Part shown: piece by piece, positions 25,150 to 33,658 of the stretch
Numbering within the stretch: the first letter of the stretch is position 1
Layout: the number at the start of each line of letters is the position of its first letter
Assembly: GCF_016587415.1 (NCBI RefSeq)
Contig: NZ_BNJI01000002.1
Location: 1,860,001-1,924,000 of the forward strand
Length of the DNA stretch: 64,000 nucleotides
Direction: 5' to 3'
Source of the DNA: Ktedonobacter sp. SOSP1-85
GTDB taxonomy: Bacteria; Chloroflexota; Ktedonobacteria; Ktedonobacterales; Ktedonobacteraceae
Program-made: the position numbers and the translations under genes
Notes under the pieces: generated by a model
What the model was told of the DNA's origin: nothing
Seen by the model: the letters and a program-made list of their open reading frames with translations, nothing else
The model's database searches: none

Positions 25150-26370
25150 CTACGCAGTTGCCCGCGTTGGCCGCGTCCCGACCGAAAGCTGTTTTCGTCC
25201 GATACCGAGGATGACCTTCGCTGAGGCCGTATCCCGATCCAGTTCACACCCACACGTACAAGAATGCCACCGCTCTTCTAACGTCTTCTTGCGTACATTC
25301 CCGCAATTCGGGCAAATCTGGCTGGTGTACTTAGGATCAACTTGTACGAGAGTACGCCCGGCCCATGCTGCCTTGTACGTACACATTCCCACAAATTGAC
25401 TCCAACCAGCGTCGGCTATTGATTTGTTTAATCCCGCTTTGGCTGCCGCCCCATTAGGCAAATACTGTCCTGTCTCTTCGTCCTGCTTCGGCTTGGGCTG
25501 TTTCACCAGATTGGCCATGGTGAGATCCTCAAGCACGATCACTTGATAGCGATTGACGAGCTTTCTTGAGGCTTTGTGAGCGAAGTCGGCACGCTGATTG
25601 CGGACCTTACGATGGGCCTTTGCCACGCGCTTCACTGCCTTCGCTCTGCGATGACTGCCGCGCTTCTTGCGAGACAAGGACTCTTGTAGCTTCTTGAGCT
25701 TGTTCTCTGCTCTCCGATAATGGCGCGGGTTCTCAAGGAATTCACCATTGGACAAGGCGGCAAAGTGAGTCACACCCAGGTCTATCCCTACATCCTCATA
25801 GCTGCTAGGCAAGGCTTCCGGCTTGTCCACTTCGCAGCTAAAACAGGCATACCAATGCTCTCCCTCGCGCTTGATGGTCAAGGTTTTGACTTTGCCTATC
25901 ATGTCTCGATGCAGGTGCAGTTTCACTGTTCCAATCTTCGTCAATTTCAGATTGACTCTGACCATGCCCTTCTTATCAGGCGGGCGTGTTTGTTGATCCA
26001 ATTTCCAGCCAGCGCCGTCCGGGTAGGTAAACGAGTTATAGCGGTTACGACCCTGAAAACGCGGGTATCCTGGTTTCTGGCCTTTGGCACAGCGATCAAA
26101 AAACCGTTGAAATGCCTTGTCCAGTCGTTTTAACACATCTTGCAGGACATGAGCAGCGATATCCTGATACTCTTCTCTGATCTTTGCCTTGATCTCTGGA
26201 AGGACATTTTGTTGATCATAGTAGGTGATCGATTTGCCCACCATACGGTAAGCATCCTTCCTCTCGGAAAGACCCGCATTGTAGAGTTCTCGACAACGTG
26301 CCAGAACCCAATGGAGTTTGTTCTCCACCGTCTTATTGGGAGCTAAACGGTACTTGTACGTTTTTCTCAT
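25150..26370 (-). CDS. tnpB: TnpB of IS605 type, intact catalytic residues
   Basis: 406 residues from the ATG at 26370 (MRKTYKYRLAPNKTVE). All RuvC parts are present: DVGIDLGVTHFAALSN (Asp), VIVLEDLTMANLV (Glu), and GCELDRDTASAKVIL (Asp). The zinc finger CPNCGNVRKK with CTCGC stands between the last two. The ATG overlaps the tnpA stop, so the two are cotranslated. The protein should act with an omega-RNA made from the 3' end of the element to cut the empty donor site and so favour retention of the element. Confidence 0.93.
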   Translation of the reverse strand: MRKTYKYRLAPNKTVENKLHWVLARCRELYNAGLSERKDAYRMVGKSITYYDQQNVLPEIKAKIREEYQDIAAHVLQDVLKRLDKAFQRFFDRCAKGQKPGYPRFQGRNRYNSFTYPDGAGWKLDQQTRPPDKKGMVRVNLKLTKIGTVKLHLHRDMIGKVKTLTIKREGEHWYACFSCEVDKPEALPSSYEDVGIDLGVTHFAALSNGEFLENPRHYRRAENKLKKLQESLSRKKRGSHRRAKAVKRVAKAHRKVRNQRADFAHKASRKLVNRYQVIVLEDLTMANLVKQPKPKQDEETGQYLPNGAAAKAGLNKSIADAGWSQFVGMCTYKAAWAGRTLVQVDPKYTSQICPNCGNVRKKTLEERWHSCTCGCELDRDTASAKVILGIGRKQLSVGTRPTRATA

Positions 26371-26765
26371 GTCCCTTGTCCCAACTCGATATATTTTTTG
26401 ACGGTTTCCTCGGTCATGTCTCCGACGATGCCAACGTAGTAACTGCGAGACCAGAAATTCCCACCCCACAGTTGTTTTTTGACTTCGGGATGCTGCTTAA
26501 AGACTTGTCTCGCAGTAATCCCTTTGAGGGTATTAACAATGAGAGAGGGCGCAATAGCGGGTGGCGCACTCAAAAAGAGGTGAACGTGGTCTTCCTGTAC
26601 ATTGAGTGCGCCGATCTCCCAAGTATTCGCCTCACATAATCGCCTGATTTCTTCCTCAATAAACGTGGCGATATTCCCCACCAGAATAGTCTTGCGATAC
26701 TTGGGACACCATACAAAATGGTATGCTATTTTATATGTGGCATGCTTCGTATGTTGTTCTCTCAT
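26367..26765 (-). CDS. tnpA: IS200/IS605 family Y1 transposase TnpA
   Basis: 132 residues from an ATG at 26765. Family motifs: YKIAYHFVWCPKYRK near the N-terminus, the HUH pair EDHVHLFLS, and the C-terminal helix with the likely nucleophilic Tyr in SRSYYVGIVGD or VKKYIEL. It cuts and joins single-stranded ends using the subterminal hairpins. The length (130-140 residues) is typical and no damage is seen, so the element may be active. Confidence 0.93.
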   Translation of the reverse strand: MREQHTKHATYKIAYHFVWCPKYRKTILVGNIATFIEEEIRRLCEANTWEIGALNVQEDHVHLFLSAPPAIAPSLIVNTLKGITARQVFKQHPEVKKQLWGGNFWSRSYYVGIVGDMTEETVKKYIELGQGT

Positions 26766-26768
26766 ACG

Positions 26769-26809
26769 CTCTATTCTAGCATGGTATGCCATACCATGCT
26801 AGAATAGAG
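26769..26809. repeat. left-end recognition palindrome of the IS200/IS605 element
   Basis: Perfect 20-bp arms around a single C, starting 3 bases before the tnpA ATG. Such subterminal hairpins are bound by Y1 transposases. The palindrome contains two TAGCATGGTATG-type arms. Confidence 0.8.
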
Positions 26810-26822
26810 CGAGAGGGGCCGC

Positions 26823-27063
26823 CTAACCCCTGCCTGAAGGCGAGGGGAATGCGGCGGCCCGGCCTTCAAAAATGACAACATCAGTCACATCCTGAAGCTG
26901 CCCAGGATAACTCAAAGTCGTTATGCCACTGCTGGACCATACCTTGACCTTTTGCCCAACTTTCAGATCACTCAATGACCTTCGTTGGGCTGTATGACAT
27001 GCTGTTCCTTGCTGCATATACACATGGACAAAAGAATTCACGAAGATAAGTGTATCTACCGTT
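26823..27063 (-). pseudogene. C-terminal part of a membrane-anchored protein, split by a TnpB element
   Basis: The frame PVFATVDTLIFVNSFVHVYM continues through RSLSDLKVGQKVKVWSSSG and VTDVVIFEGRAAA to TAG at 26823. The 'SDLKVGQKVKVW' segment is typical of small beta-barrel (DUF5666- or DUF3221-like) secreted domains. The N-terminal part lies at 29099-29427. Joining at the shared GCAA restores one frame (TQGRVATVDTLIF). A GC-rich stem (26815-26862) overlaps the 3' end. Confidence 0.6.
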
Positions 27064-29098
27064 GCAAAAACAGGATACTATGCGATGTTCACGCACTCGA
27101 GAGCACGTCCTTCCTCAGCTGAGACGTCGAAAGGATGGCGAGCACCCCTCTGGGCTGAGAGGTGCGCAGTGCGATGGCGTAGGACCATCCGGCATAGTAA
27201 ACATGTTTGCCCTCAGGCGAGCGGGGTGTGATCCCCTGCGACGGCAACAGCAGCGTCGCCTCCTGCCCGCTATACAAGCAGGAGTTGACCTCCGGAGAGG
27301 TCATGCGGTACGACTCGTACCGCCGGGTTTGCTGAGAGGTGAGGAGAAAGGCCATGCCCAGCCGAGCAATGTTGAGCGACGCCGCGTAATCCCTCGCCCC
27401 GTTCCACAGGCACTCGGCGTTCGAGCAGCAGAGCATCGGCCCCCACGCCACGGCCTTCTTCCGGTCCTCTGGTGCAGCAGAGGCGTACGTCCTGGCCGGC
27501 TCACCACAGCGAGGACAGGTGTGGGTCGTGCCACGCGCTTCCACCTGCCGCGCCCGGATGCCCAACAGGTGGCACTTGTACTTGAGGACACGCCAGAGCT
27601 CGCCTCGCACAGTGCTATTGTTGCGCCAGTTGCGGAAGCGTCCCCGCACCCCACGGCCACGCCCCTGCGTCTTGAGCGTCCTGAGGTCTTCTCCGCAGAT
27701 GAGCCGGCAGTCGGAGAGCAGCGCCAGTAGGATCAACAGGTTGGAGGCCAGGTGCGCCAGTTCGCGGTTTCTCCGCTCGTAGCTCTTCCAGCACTGGCTG
27801 ATGCGCGCATCGTACTCCCGGACGCGCTGCTGCCAGCCCGCAAGATGCGCGGGGAGCGGGGCTCCATGCTCCTGCTGGGCGGCCTGGGCCTCCTTGACGA
27901 GCTGCCCGTAGCGATCGCGGCAGGCCTTGAGCCGATCAATCTCCCTTCGCAAGCGCGCCTGCCTGCCATCGATGCCGCCCGTATCCAGGAACAGTGGACG
28001 GCTCACCTGCCGATACCGCTCCTCGTCGCCCTCCTCCGGCGGTTGCAGGATCGAGACCGTGATCAGCGAGCGCACCCCCCAGTCCCAGCCCAGCACGCGC
28101 GTCTCCTGCTCGAGCGGAGAGACGTACCTGGCCGATACCTCCAGGGTGAGATCGAGCACGGCCACACGGCTGCCATCGTCGCCCCGGATCTCTCTCAAGG
28201 TCGGCGCCTGGGAGAGAGCCCCTTGCGCGAGGAGCGCGCAGACGGCAGGGGGCAGCGCGATGGCCTGGCTCCAGGCACCCCAGCTCCATTTCCCCTGGTC
28301 ATCGGGGGTGCGCAGTCGCAGCGAGAGCGATGCGAGTTGTCGCTCTTGCCGGCTCTCGAGATCGCAGCCCGGGGCCAGCTCGATGCGTGCCCGATAGGTC
28401 TGACCGGCCTTCATGCCGTCGTCTCCGGCAAAGGTCAGGTGACCAACCGACAGGACGGGCACGGGTTGAAGGGCTTCATAGGTGCGAGGGAACGCTCCGG
28501 TGTGCAGGTACCAGTTGCAGGCCTGTGCCATGAGATTGGTCATGGCCACAAACGCCTCAGCATCCTCCCCGGCATCCTGCAGCTGTGCGCGCAGGGTGCT
28601 GACCTGCTCGGTGATCTGCCGGTGATCTTTTCTGGCGGGCCGCTTGCCTTGGGCGGGGATGATCAAGCCCTCGGAGAGCAGGGGCACGATCGCCTCGAAG
28701 ACGCGCTTGCGGCTGGCCTGCGCGCGCAGGATGCGGCCCGCCTGCTCCATCTCGCAGCGCTCTTGCCGGCTGCCGTGACCAGAGCGGGTGAGCAGGTGGC
28801 GCTCGACCTGCTTCCAGGCAGGACCAGCCCTCTCGCCAGCAAAGGCATCGAGTTGGGGCCAGAGCGTGGTGATGATCTGGTTGATGGCGAGGCGGCTGGC
28901 ATCGAGGAGCCGCAGGGCCTGAGCTTGCATGCCATCGGGCACGCGGATGGGGAACGAGAGCGTGTGCGTTTTGACCACCTGCGTCCTCCTGGCTTCCTCC
29001 TGGGTTCTGACCCCGCGAGACAATTCGCTGCCGGGCCATCGATGCGTTGACCTCGATACCTGAAGTATACGAAAAATCAACATGTGTTGCAACTGTCA
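27064..29098 (-). mobile_element. about 2-kb TnpB-only element (IS1341-like) in a membrane protein gene
   Basis: Boundaries follow from rejoining the host reading frame: host sequence TACCGTT-GCAA on the left and GCAA-CCCTGCC on the right, sharing GCAA (27064-27067 and 29099-29102). It contains one gene, a long tnpB, and no transposase, so it would need a TnpA supplied in trans. No long target duplication or terminal inverted repeat is seen. Confidence 0.72.
27089..28978 (-). CDS. unusually long TnpB family protein (629 residues)
   Basis: Start taken at a GTG (28978) behind AGGAGG; the frame stays open to 29092. The RuvC residues are present: VLGWDWGVRSLITVS (Asp about 299), LICGEDLRTLK (Glu about 430) and NGARDYAASLNIA (Asp about 530). 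A zinc ribbon (CPRCG, CCSNAEC) stands before the last. An N-terminal domain of about 290 residues is much larger than in usual 400-residue TnpB, and a coiled helical insert (LRREIDRLKACRDRYGQL) lies between the RuvC parts. About 95 residues follow RuvC-III without a known domain and reach to within 25 bases of the element end, so this DNA may also encode the guide-RNA scaffold. Confidence 0.8.
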   Translation of the reverse strand: MVKTHTLSFPIRVPDGMQAQALRLLDASRLAINQIITTLWPQLDAFAGERAGPAWKQVERHLLTRSGHGSRQERCEMEQAGRILRAQASRKRVFEAIVPLLSEGLIIPAQGKRPARKDHRQITEQVSTLRAQLQDAGEDAEAFVAMTNLMAQACNWYLHTGAFPRTYEALQPVPVLSVGHLTFAGDDGMKAGQTYRARIELAPGCDLESRQERQLASLSLRLRTPDDQGKWSWGAWSQAIALPPAVCALLAQGALSQAPTLREIRGDDGSRVAVLDLTLEVSARYVSPLEQETRVLGWDWGVRSLITVSILQPPEEGDEERYRQVSRPLFLDTGGIDGRQARLRREIDRLKACRDRYGQLVKEAQAAQQEHGAPLPAHLAGWQQRVREYDARISQCWKSYERRNRELAHLASNLLILLALLSDCRLICGEDLRTLKTQGRGRGVRGRFRNWRNNSTVRGELWRVLKYKCHLLGIRARQVEARGTTHTCPRCGEPARTYASAAPEDRKKAVAWGPMLCCSNAECLWNGARDYAASLNIARLGMAFLLTSQQTRRYESYRMTSPEVNSCLYSGQEATLLLPSQGITPRSPEGKHVYYAGWSYAIALRTSQPRGVLAILSTSQLRKDVLSSA

Positions 29099-29427
29099 GC
29101 AACCCTGCCTTGAGTATTGCCTCGAGTGATAAGGCCAATCGTTGTTGAGCCAGTTTCTGATGCCGGGGAAATGGTTTGGACTATTCCTGTCAGGTTTTCC
29201 TTGCTACATGGTACTTGCATGCTGGCCATGAGCCGAGGAAGGAAGAGAGCGGTCAGTGAACCGATAAGGACGAAAGTAATCAAAAGTGGGATCCAGATTT
29301 TGGGTAATGAGAAACGTCGCAACAGCAATGGACTTCTAAAAATAGCTGTATTCCTCCTAAAATGCTCTTTTCTCTGAAGGAGATGTACACCAGAGCTCTG
29401 AAGTTCCCATAGAGGAGAGGCCTGCAT
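29099..29427 (-). pseudogene. N-terminal part of a membrane-anchored protein, split by a TnpB element
   Basis: Encodes a basic lead, one transmembrane segment (IWIPLLITFVLIGSLTALFL) and the beginning of an extracellular beta domain (LTGIVQTISPASETGSTTIG) before the element. Its start is unclear: AGGAGG at about 29354-29359 is followed at 9 bases by ATT in frame, while the first ATG is at 29427. It joins in frame to 26823-27063. The intact product would be a single-pass, outward-facing protein of about 160-190 residues. Confidence 0.55.
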
Positions 29428-29670
29428 GGACAGGGGAGAACGTGTCTATCAGACAAACAAGGAGCAGCCTCAGTGACCTGCTCATGACGGAACACTCGAT
29501 CGCGATTGAACGTGCATCGTCGTTGCATTCCAGATGCACAGATATTTTTTCTTTACCGTAGTAAGGCCCTGATCAAACGCCGTTTCTCTTGCCTACTATG
29601 TGGGTTTGTCCCTCCGAGAAGAAGTGTACCTGAGAGTATTAAAAAAATACAAGTTTCTGCCGCATATCTT

Positions 29671-29792
29671 GGCTCTTGTCCACTTTGGATACTGGTGGCG
29701 AAGTCGAGGTTCACGCTTGGGATTCAATGAATTCAAGCTGACATGAGCATCATTTTTGACTTCGCCACCAGTATCCAAAGTGGACAAGAGCC
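29671..29792. repeat. 122-bp unit with perfect 35-bp inverted ends
   Basis: Arms at 29671-29705 and 29758-29792 (outer end GGCTCTTGTCCACTTTGG) are identical complements, with a 52-base interior containing TTGAATTCATTGAA-like symmetry. No target duplication is evident. It lies 24 bases beyond the stop of the lipoprotein gene, so it could be a terminator or a small non-autonomous element. The stretch 29428-29670 holds nothing else I recognise. Confidence 0.75.
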
Positions 29793-29815
29793 GTTTTAAT
29801 GTTGGGATTTGCATT

Positions 29816-30361
29816 TTAGGAATAAGGCATGCTGATAAAGATTGTGAGGGTTACATCAGGATAAGCTTGTAGATGAGACCTGAAGTTCCCTGTGCGAGTG
29901 AAAACGAGTGTCGTGGTGGTGTAAGGCGCCATTGTGAATGGTGCAAAACCATCTGGTGTATCGCTTACGAGCGTCTGGGGATTGGCTGAATCGTTCTGAA
30001 TAAACACCTGTCCTCTTGCCCGAGGAGGTACAGAGAGGTATGGCTGGGTAATGTAGGCAACCGGGCGATCAACAGCAGAGTGAATGGTTGTGCTATTACC
30101 ATACTCCTGCTCTTGCACCTGTGTTATTGCACCTCCACTATGACTCACAAATGCCGCAAAATCTCCCTGGCTAACGGTAGGAGTTGGCATTGTTGTCGGC
30201 ATAGTGGTAGGAGTGGCTGTGGTAGGAGCTGCTGTTCCCGTCTGGGTACCAGCAGGAGGCAGGTATCCCTGACCTGCTGTCCCGCAAGCAGATAAAAAGA
30301 GAAGAAAACATACAAGACCGAAGAATGACATACTCAAGAATAATTTTTTAGGCATTGGCAT
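29816..30361 (-). CDS. secreted lipoprotein with cupredoxin-like C-terminal domain
   Basis: 181 residues. The signal peptide MPMPKKLFLSMSFFGLVCF ends in lipobox LSAC, so Cys 26 would be lipidated and the protein held on the outer face of the membrane. A Thr/Pro-rich linker (PTTATPTTMPTTMPTPT) follows. The folded part has beta strands reminiscent of cupredoxins or BsuPI-like domains (RGQVFIQNDS, APFTMAPYTTTTLVF, FRSHLQAYPDVTLTIFI), but the Cys/His/Met copper ligands are not all present. Function unknown. It is next to a kinase gene on the opposite strand. Confidence 0.65.
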   Translation of the reverse strand: MPMPKKLFLSMSFFGLVCFLLFLSACGTAGQGYLPPAGTQTGTAAPTTATPTTMPTTMPTPTVSQGDFAAFVSHSGGAITQVQEQEYGNSTTIHSAVDRPVAYITQPYLSVPPRARGQVFIQNDSANPQTLVSDTPDGFAPFTMAPYTTTTLVFTRTGNFRSHLQAYPDVTLTIFISMPYS

Positions 30362-30467
30362 AAAATCCTTTCAAAAACATAGAGAAAATGTTATGGTTGA
30401 TAATTAAACGCACAATACCAGGATATGCTGTGTATCAGATTACTTTCTTGTAAATACAAATATTTCA

Positions 30468-30787
30468 GGGTCAAGGAGCCCAAGGAGATCTTCAGTGGCG
30501 GCAAGGTCCACGCAGGTCTGCTTCCCGTCTCTGGCTAAGAAACGGTTGCCAGGCTGTTCCTCACATTGATGCGCAAAGTGCCAGCAAGCCATACCCTTTT
30601 CATCGAGGAGGTGAATGGTACGCCTGCGCTTCTGTCCTGGAGCGCTTCACAGCTCAACTGGGTATTGACACTCGATATCCTCGATAATGTCATTGTGGGA
30701 TTGTACAGCATTTTGAATCCTGATAAGCTGGCCTTTCTGCAACGCCAACTGGAAGAACGGCGAGGCCAACAAGAGCACAACACATAG
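30468..30787 (+). pseudogene. ECF41 (SigJ-like) sigma factor, C-terminal remnant
   Basis: The frame reads IFSGGKVHAGLLPVSG, a stop at 30536, then ETVARLFLTLMRKVPASH and ALLSWSASQLNWVLTLDI, ending at NPDKLAFLQRQLEER. This is the SnoaL-like C-terminal extension of ECF41 sigma factors (SDGGGKV..RPV.GRE.VARF, NPDKL). The stop replaces the residue after VSG, and the sigma-2 and sigma-4 regions are missing upstream. A relic of a regulator, next to a signalling kinase. Confidence 0.7.
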
Positions 30788-30888
30788 TAATCTTTTTCTC
30801 TATTCCATGTTAATATGTAAATGCATAAATGTATATGATGGTGAAATTGAGCTAAGCGATATGAAAAAGCATAAAGGAGATTCAGTTC

Positions 30889-33402
30889 ATGAGCCATATT
30901 CCCCGACGCATTGGGAAATATGAATTGCAGGAGCTTTTGGGAAGTGGTGGGATGGCAGAGGTATGGAAAGCTCTTGATACTCAATTGCATCGCTATGTCG
31001 CTATAAAATTACTGCATGCAAATTTACATGCAGACCCGGATTTTATCTCTCGTTTTACTCAGGAAGCGCAGATGGTTGCAGCCCTGCGTCACCCAAACAT
31101 TGTACAAATCTATGACTTTCATATATCGGAATCAACTGAGACTGAAGATACACCAGCCTATATGGTTATGGAGTATATCCAGGGTCAGACCCTGGCTCAT
31201 TATATCCGCACTACGTCACAGCAGAAGAATTTTCCTTCTGCTAACGATATTATTCAGCTCTTTACCCCTATTAGCCTGGCTTTAGATTATGCACATCGGC
31301 AAGGCACAATCCACCGTGATATTAAACCGGCGAATATTTTGCTTGACCAAAAGAATCGGACGCATAATCCAATGGGTGAGCCGATTCTCTCAGATTTTGG
31401 TCTGGCCAAGGTGATGGATGCTCCTTCCCGAACAGTAGCCGGAATGGTATTTGGCACTCCCCTCTATATTTCTCCTGAGCAGGTGCAGAATGGATTAATA
31501 AGCAACCGCACCGACCTTTATTCTCTGGGCATTGTTCTCTATGAACTGTTTACCTCGCAGCCACCTTTTTCGGGTGGGAGTTCGAGTCATATTATGCTCC
31601 AGCACGTTCTTGAAGAGCCCACTGATCCACGCAGCATTAATCCCGACCTCTCCTCTGCGTTATCAGAAGTTCTCCTTAAAAGCATCGCCAGAGATCCACA
31701 GGATCGTTTCTCCAGCGCTGCTGCTATGACCGCCGCGGTGGCGGAGGCACTCGATCTCCCAGTGCCAGAAGCTGTGCGGCTGGCACTTGCCTCGACACAT
31801 CAAGCGCAAGGATCAACGAATGATGCACAACCAGTTGATCAAGAAGCCGCGACGGTAATTACTTCGCCCCCTGCGGCTATGCTGGGCCAGCAAAAGCTGA
31901 ATGCGGTTGTTGATGAAGATGCAGCGAAAGTCGATCTGCTCTCAGCAGAAAGGGTGGAGGGCACTAGTGGCCCCCTGAATTTGCCAGATTCTGAACCGCC
32001 ATTGGCAGGAGTCGCAACCAGTGACAAAATAGCGACTGCTGATATCCTTGACTCCGGAGCAACTCTTCTCTCCAAACCGGGCCAACAAGTGCCTGATGAT
32101 GATGAGCAATCCGAAGCAGCTGCTCAAAGTGATGCCAGGGAGGGGCAGACGGTTGCAATACCAGTAAGGCCCACATTCTCATCTCCTTCAAAGATGCCAC
32201 CGGTAGCCCCCCTACCGTCACATGCACCAGGAGCGCAAAAGCACCAGAGGATGCGTATAGTGATCGCGGCCCTATTCATTAGTATCTTGATTGTGGCGGG
32301 GTCAGGCGTGTTCTTTCTCCTGCAAACGCCGCATAAGGCCACCACGACCACCAGCACAAATAGCACTGTTGGGCAGGCTTTCTTTCTCAGTAGCGTAAAT
32401 ATGGACCAGGATACGGCCAGGGGAAACAACAGTAAATTAGAACTAGATCTCAAATCCATTCCAGCCGCTCAAAATGGGAAGAGCTATTATGCCTGGTTAC
32501 TGCCTGATAAAAATCAGCCTGAAGGGGCGCCTATCCTCCTGGGACAACTTATAGCGAAGGATGGAACTATTCATTATATCTACCCAGGCAATAGTGATAC
32601 CTCAGATTTGCTTGCGATGACCAGTCGTTTTCTCATCACCGAAGAAAGTTCCACCATCACACCGGATATCCCTTCTCCTGATCTTAATGCCTGGCGCTAT
32701 TATGCAGAGATTCCTCAAATGGTGCCCGCCGGTCAGCAGTATAGTTTGCTTAGTCATGTCCGTCACCTGCTGGCGGATGACCCTGACCTCATGTCCCTCC
32801 ATCTGTCTGGAGGGTTGGATATCTGGGCCAACCGAAATATATACGAGGTTGCTCAGTGGTCTAAAGGGGCGCAGAACGATTGGAAGGCAAAGAATTTTGA
32901 TGCGATGCACCAGCGTATCGTATCCATTCTTGATTACCTTGATGGAGCCTCATACGTTAAGCAAGATGTGCCAGCGGGTACCCCTCTCTATGCCAATCCC
33001 CTGGATGCCCAGGTTGGTTTGCTTAACCTTAATTCCGGAAGTCAAGGTCATCCCAGCTATCTGTATCATATCGCGCTTCATCTCAATGGTGTGCTTTCCT
33101 CACCCGGTTCTACTCAGTATCAACGTTCACTAGCATTACAAATCAACACGGGCCTCAGTAACGTAAAATTAGAGTTAGTGCAAGTACGGCTGGATGCCAT
33201 TCAACTGGTGCATATGAACAATGCCCAACTGGCTCAGCCTTCGTCTCTTGCTCTTCTGAATGATATCGTAACGCGGTCCAATATCGCTTACGCAGGTCAA
33301 CTAGATACAGCCACTCGCCAGGTAAAGATACTGGGTATGACGCAGATTTACCAGGATAACCAGCGGTTGGCTACCTTTGAGATTAAACCTTATCGATCGT
33401 GA
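30889..33402 (+). CDS. membrane Ser/Thr protein kinase with extracellular anti-sigma-like domain
   Basis: 837 residues. PknB-type kinase at about 10-280: LGSGGMAEVW loop, Lys 40, Glu 59, HRDIKPANILL (Asp 144), DFGLAK (Asp 169), then GTPLYISPEQ. All catalytic residues are present. An acidic, disordered linker (300-450) leads to one membrane helix (about 455-478). The extracellular part starts with AWLLPDKNQPEGAPILLGQL, which resembles the periplasmic domain of RskA-type anti-sigma factors, and adds a further domain of about 200 residues without recognisable family. The ATG follows AAAGGAGATTCAGTTC. Likely senses an outside signal and phosphorylates cytosolic targets. Confidence 0.88.
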   Translation: MSHIPRRIGKYELQELLGSGGMAEVWKALDTQLHRYVAIKLLHANLHADPDFISRFTQEAQMVAALRHPNIVQIYDFHISESTETEDTPAYMVMEYIQGQTLAHYIRTTSQQKNFPSANDIIQLFTPISLALDYAHRQGTIHRDIKPANILLDQKNRTHNPMGEPILSDFGLAKVMDAPSRTVAGMVFGTPLYISPEQVQNGLISNRTDLYSLGIVLYELFTSQPPFSGGSSSHIMLQHVLEEPTDPRSINPDLSSALSEVLLKSIARDPQDRFSSAAAMTAAVAEALDLPVPEAVRLALASTHQAQGSTNDAQPVDQEAATVITSPPAAMLGQQKLNAVVDEDAAKVDLLSAERVEGTSGPLNLPDSEPPLAGVATSDKIATADILDSGATLLSKPGQQVPDDDEQSEAAAQSDAREGQTVAIPVRPTFSSPSKMPPVAPLPSHAPGAQKHQRMRIVIAALFISILIVAGSGVFFLLQTPHKATTTTSTNSTVGQAFFLSSVNMDQDTARGNNSKLELDLKSIPAAQNGKSYYAWLLPDKNQPEGAPILLGQLIAKDGTIHYIYPGNSDTSDLLAMTSRFLITEESSTITPDIPSPDLNAWRYYAEIPQMVPAGQQYSLLSHVRHLLADDPDLMSLHLSGGLDIWANRNIYEVAQWSKGAQNDWKAKNFDAMHQRIVSILDYLDGASYVKQDVPAGTPLYANPLDAQVGLLNLNSGSQGHPSYLYHIALHLNGVLSSPGSTQYQRSLALQINTGLSNVKLELVQVRLDAIQLVHMNNAQLAQPSSLALLNDIVTRSNIAYAGQLDTATRQVKILGMTQIYQDNQRLATFEIKPYRS

Positions 33403-33605
33403 CGACTCCCCACGTACACATGCGGGGCCTTCTCAGGTGGCTTGCATTTCCCGAAGGCTCCGTCCTAGTCAAAGCTGTTTTGAACTTGTCCCACTTCATT
33501 CGGCCTAATTTACTACTTATCCGAAAACCTGAGCGCGAAGCGCTAGGCACGCCAGTGACGTTGGGTTTCGGAAGAAGATCTTAACACCTGTTTTGAGGCA
33601 CTGGT

Positions 33606-33640
33606 CAAGTACCCGTCCTCTTGCAGGGGACGGGTACTTG
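33606..33640. terminator. hairpin ending the sugar ABC transporter operon
   Basis: Arms CAAGTACCCGTCC and GGACGGGTACTTG, perfect over 13 bp, loop 9. It lies 19 bases past the stop of the reverse-strand permease gene and about 200 bases past the kinase gene, so it may serve the permease operon mainly. Confidence 0.6.
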
Positions 33641-33658
33641 CAGAAAGACTCACCTTTG

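Larger units (their letters stand above)
25117..26815 (-). mobile_element. IS200/IS605 element with tnpA and tnpB
   Basis: Carries a Y1 HUH transposase and a full TnpB in an overlapping pair. The left end (upstream of tnpA) has a perfect 41-bp palindrome at 26769-26809. The right end holds a smaller hairpin (CCTCTCCAT/ATGGGGAGG, about 25125-25146), then TACGTTCAC, a plausible cleavage site. The exact left boundary, taken as just beyond the palindrome, is uncertain by some tens of bases. Confidence 0.85.

Noticed and set aside
27752..29050. 432-codon open frame on the forward strand across the long tnpB
   Set aside because: It is opposite a gene with clear RuvC and zinc motifs; composition is Arg/Gly/Ala-rich shadow coding with no family features or ribosome site.
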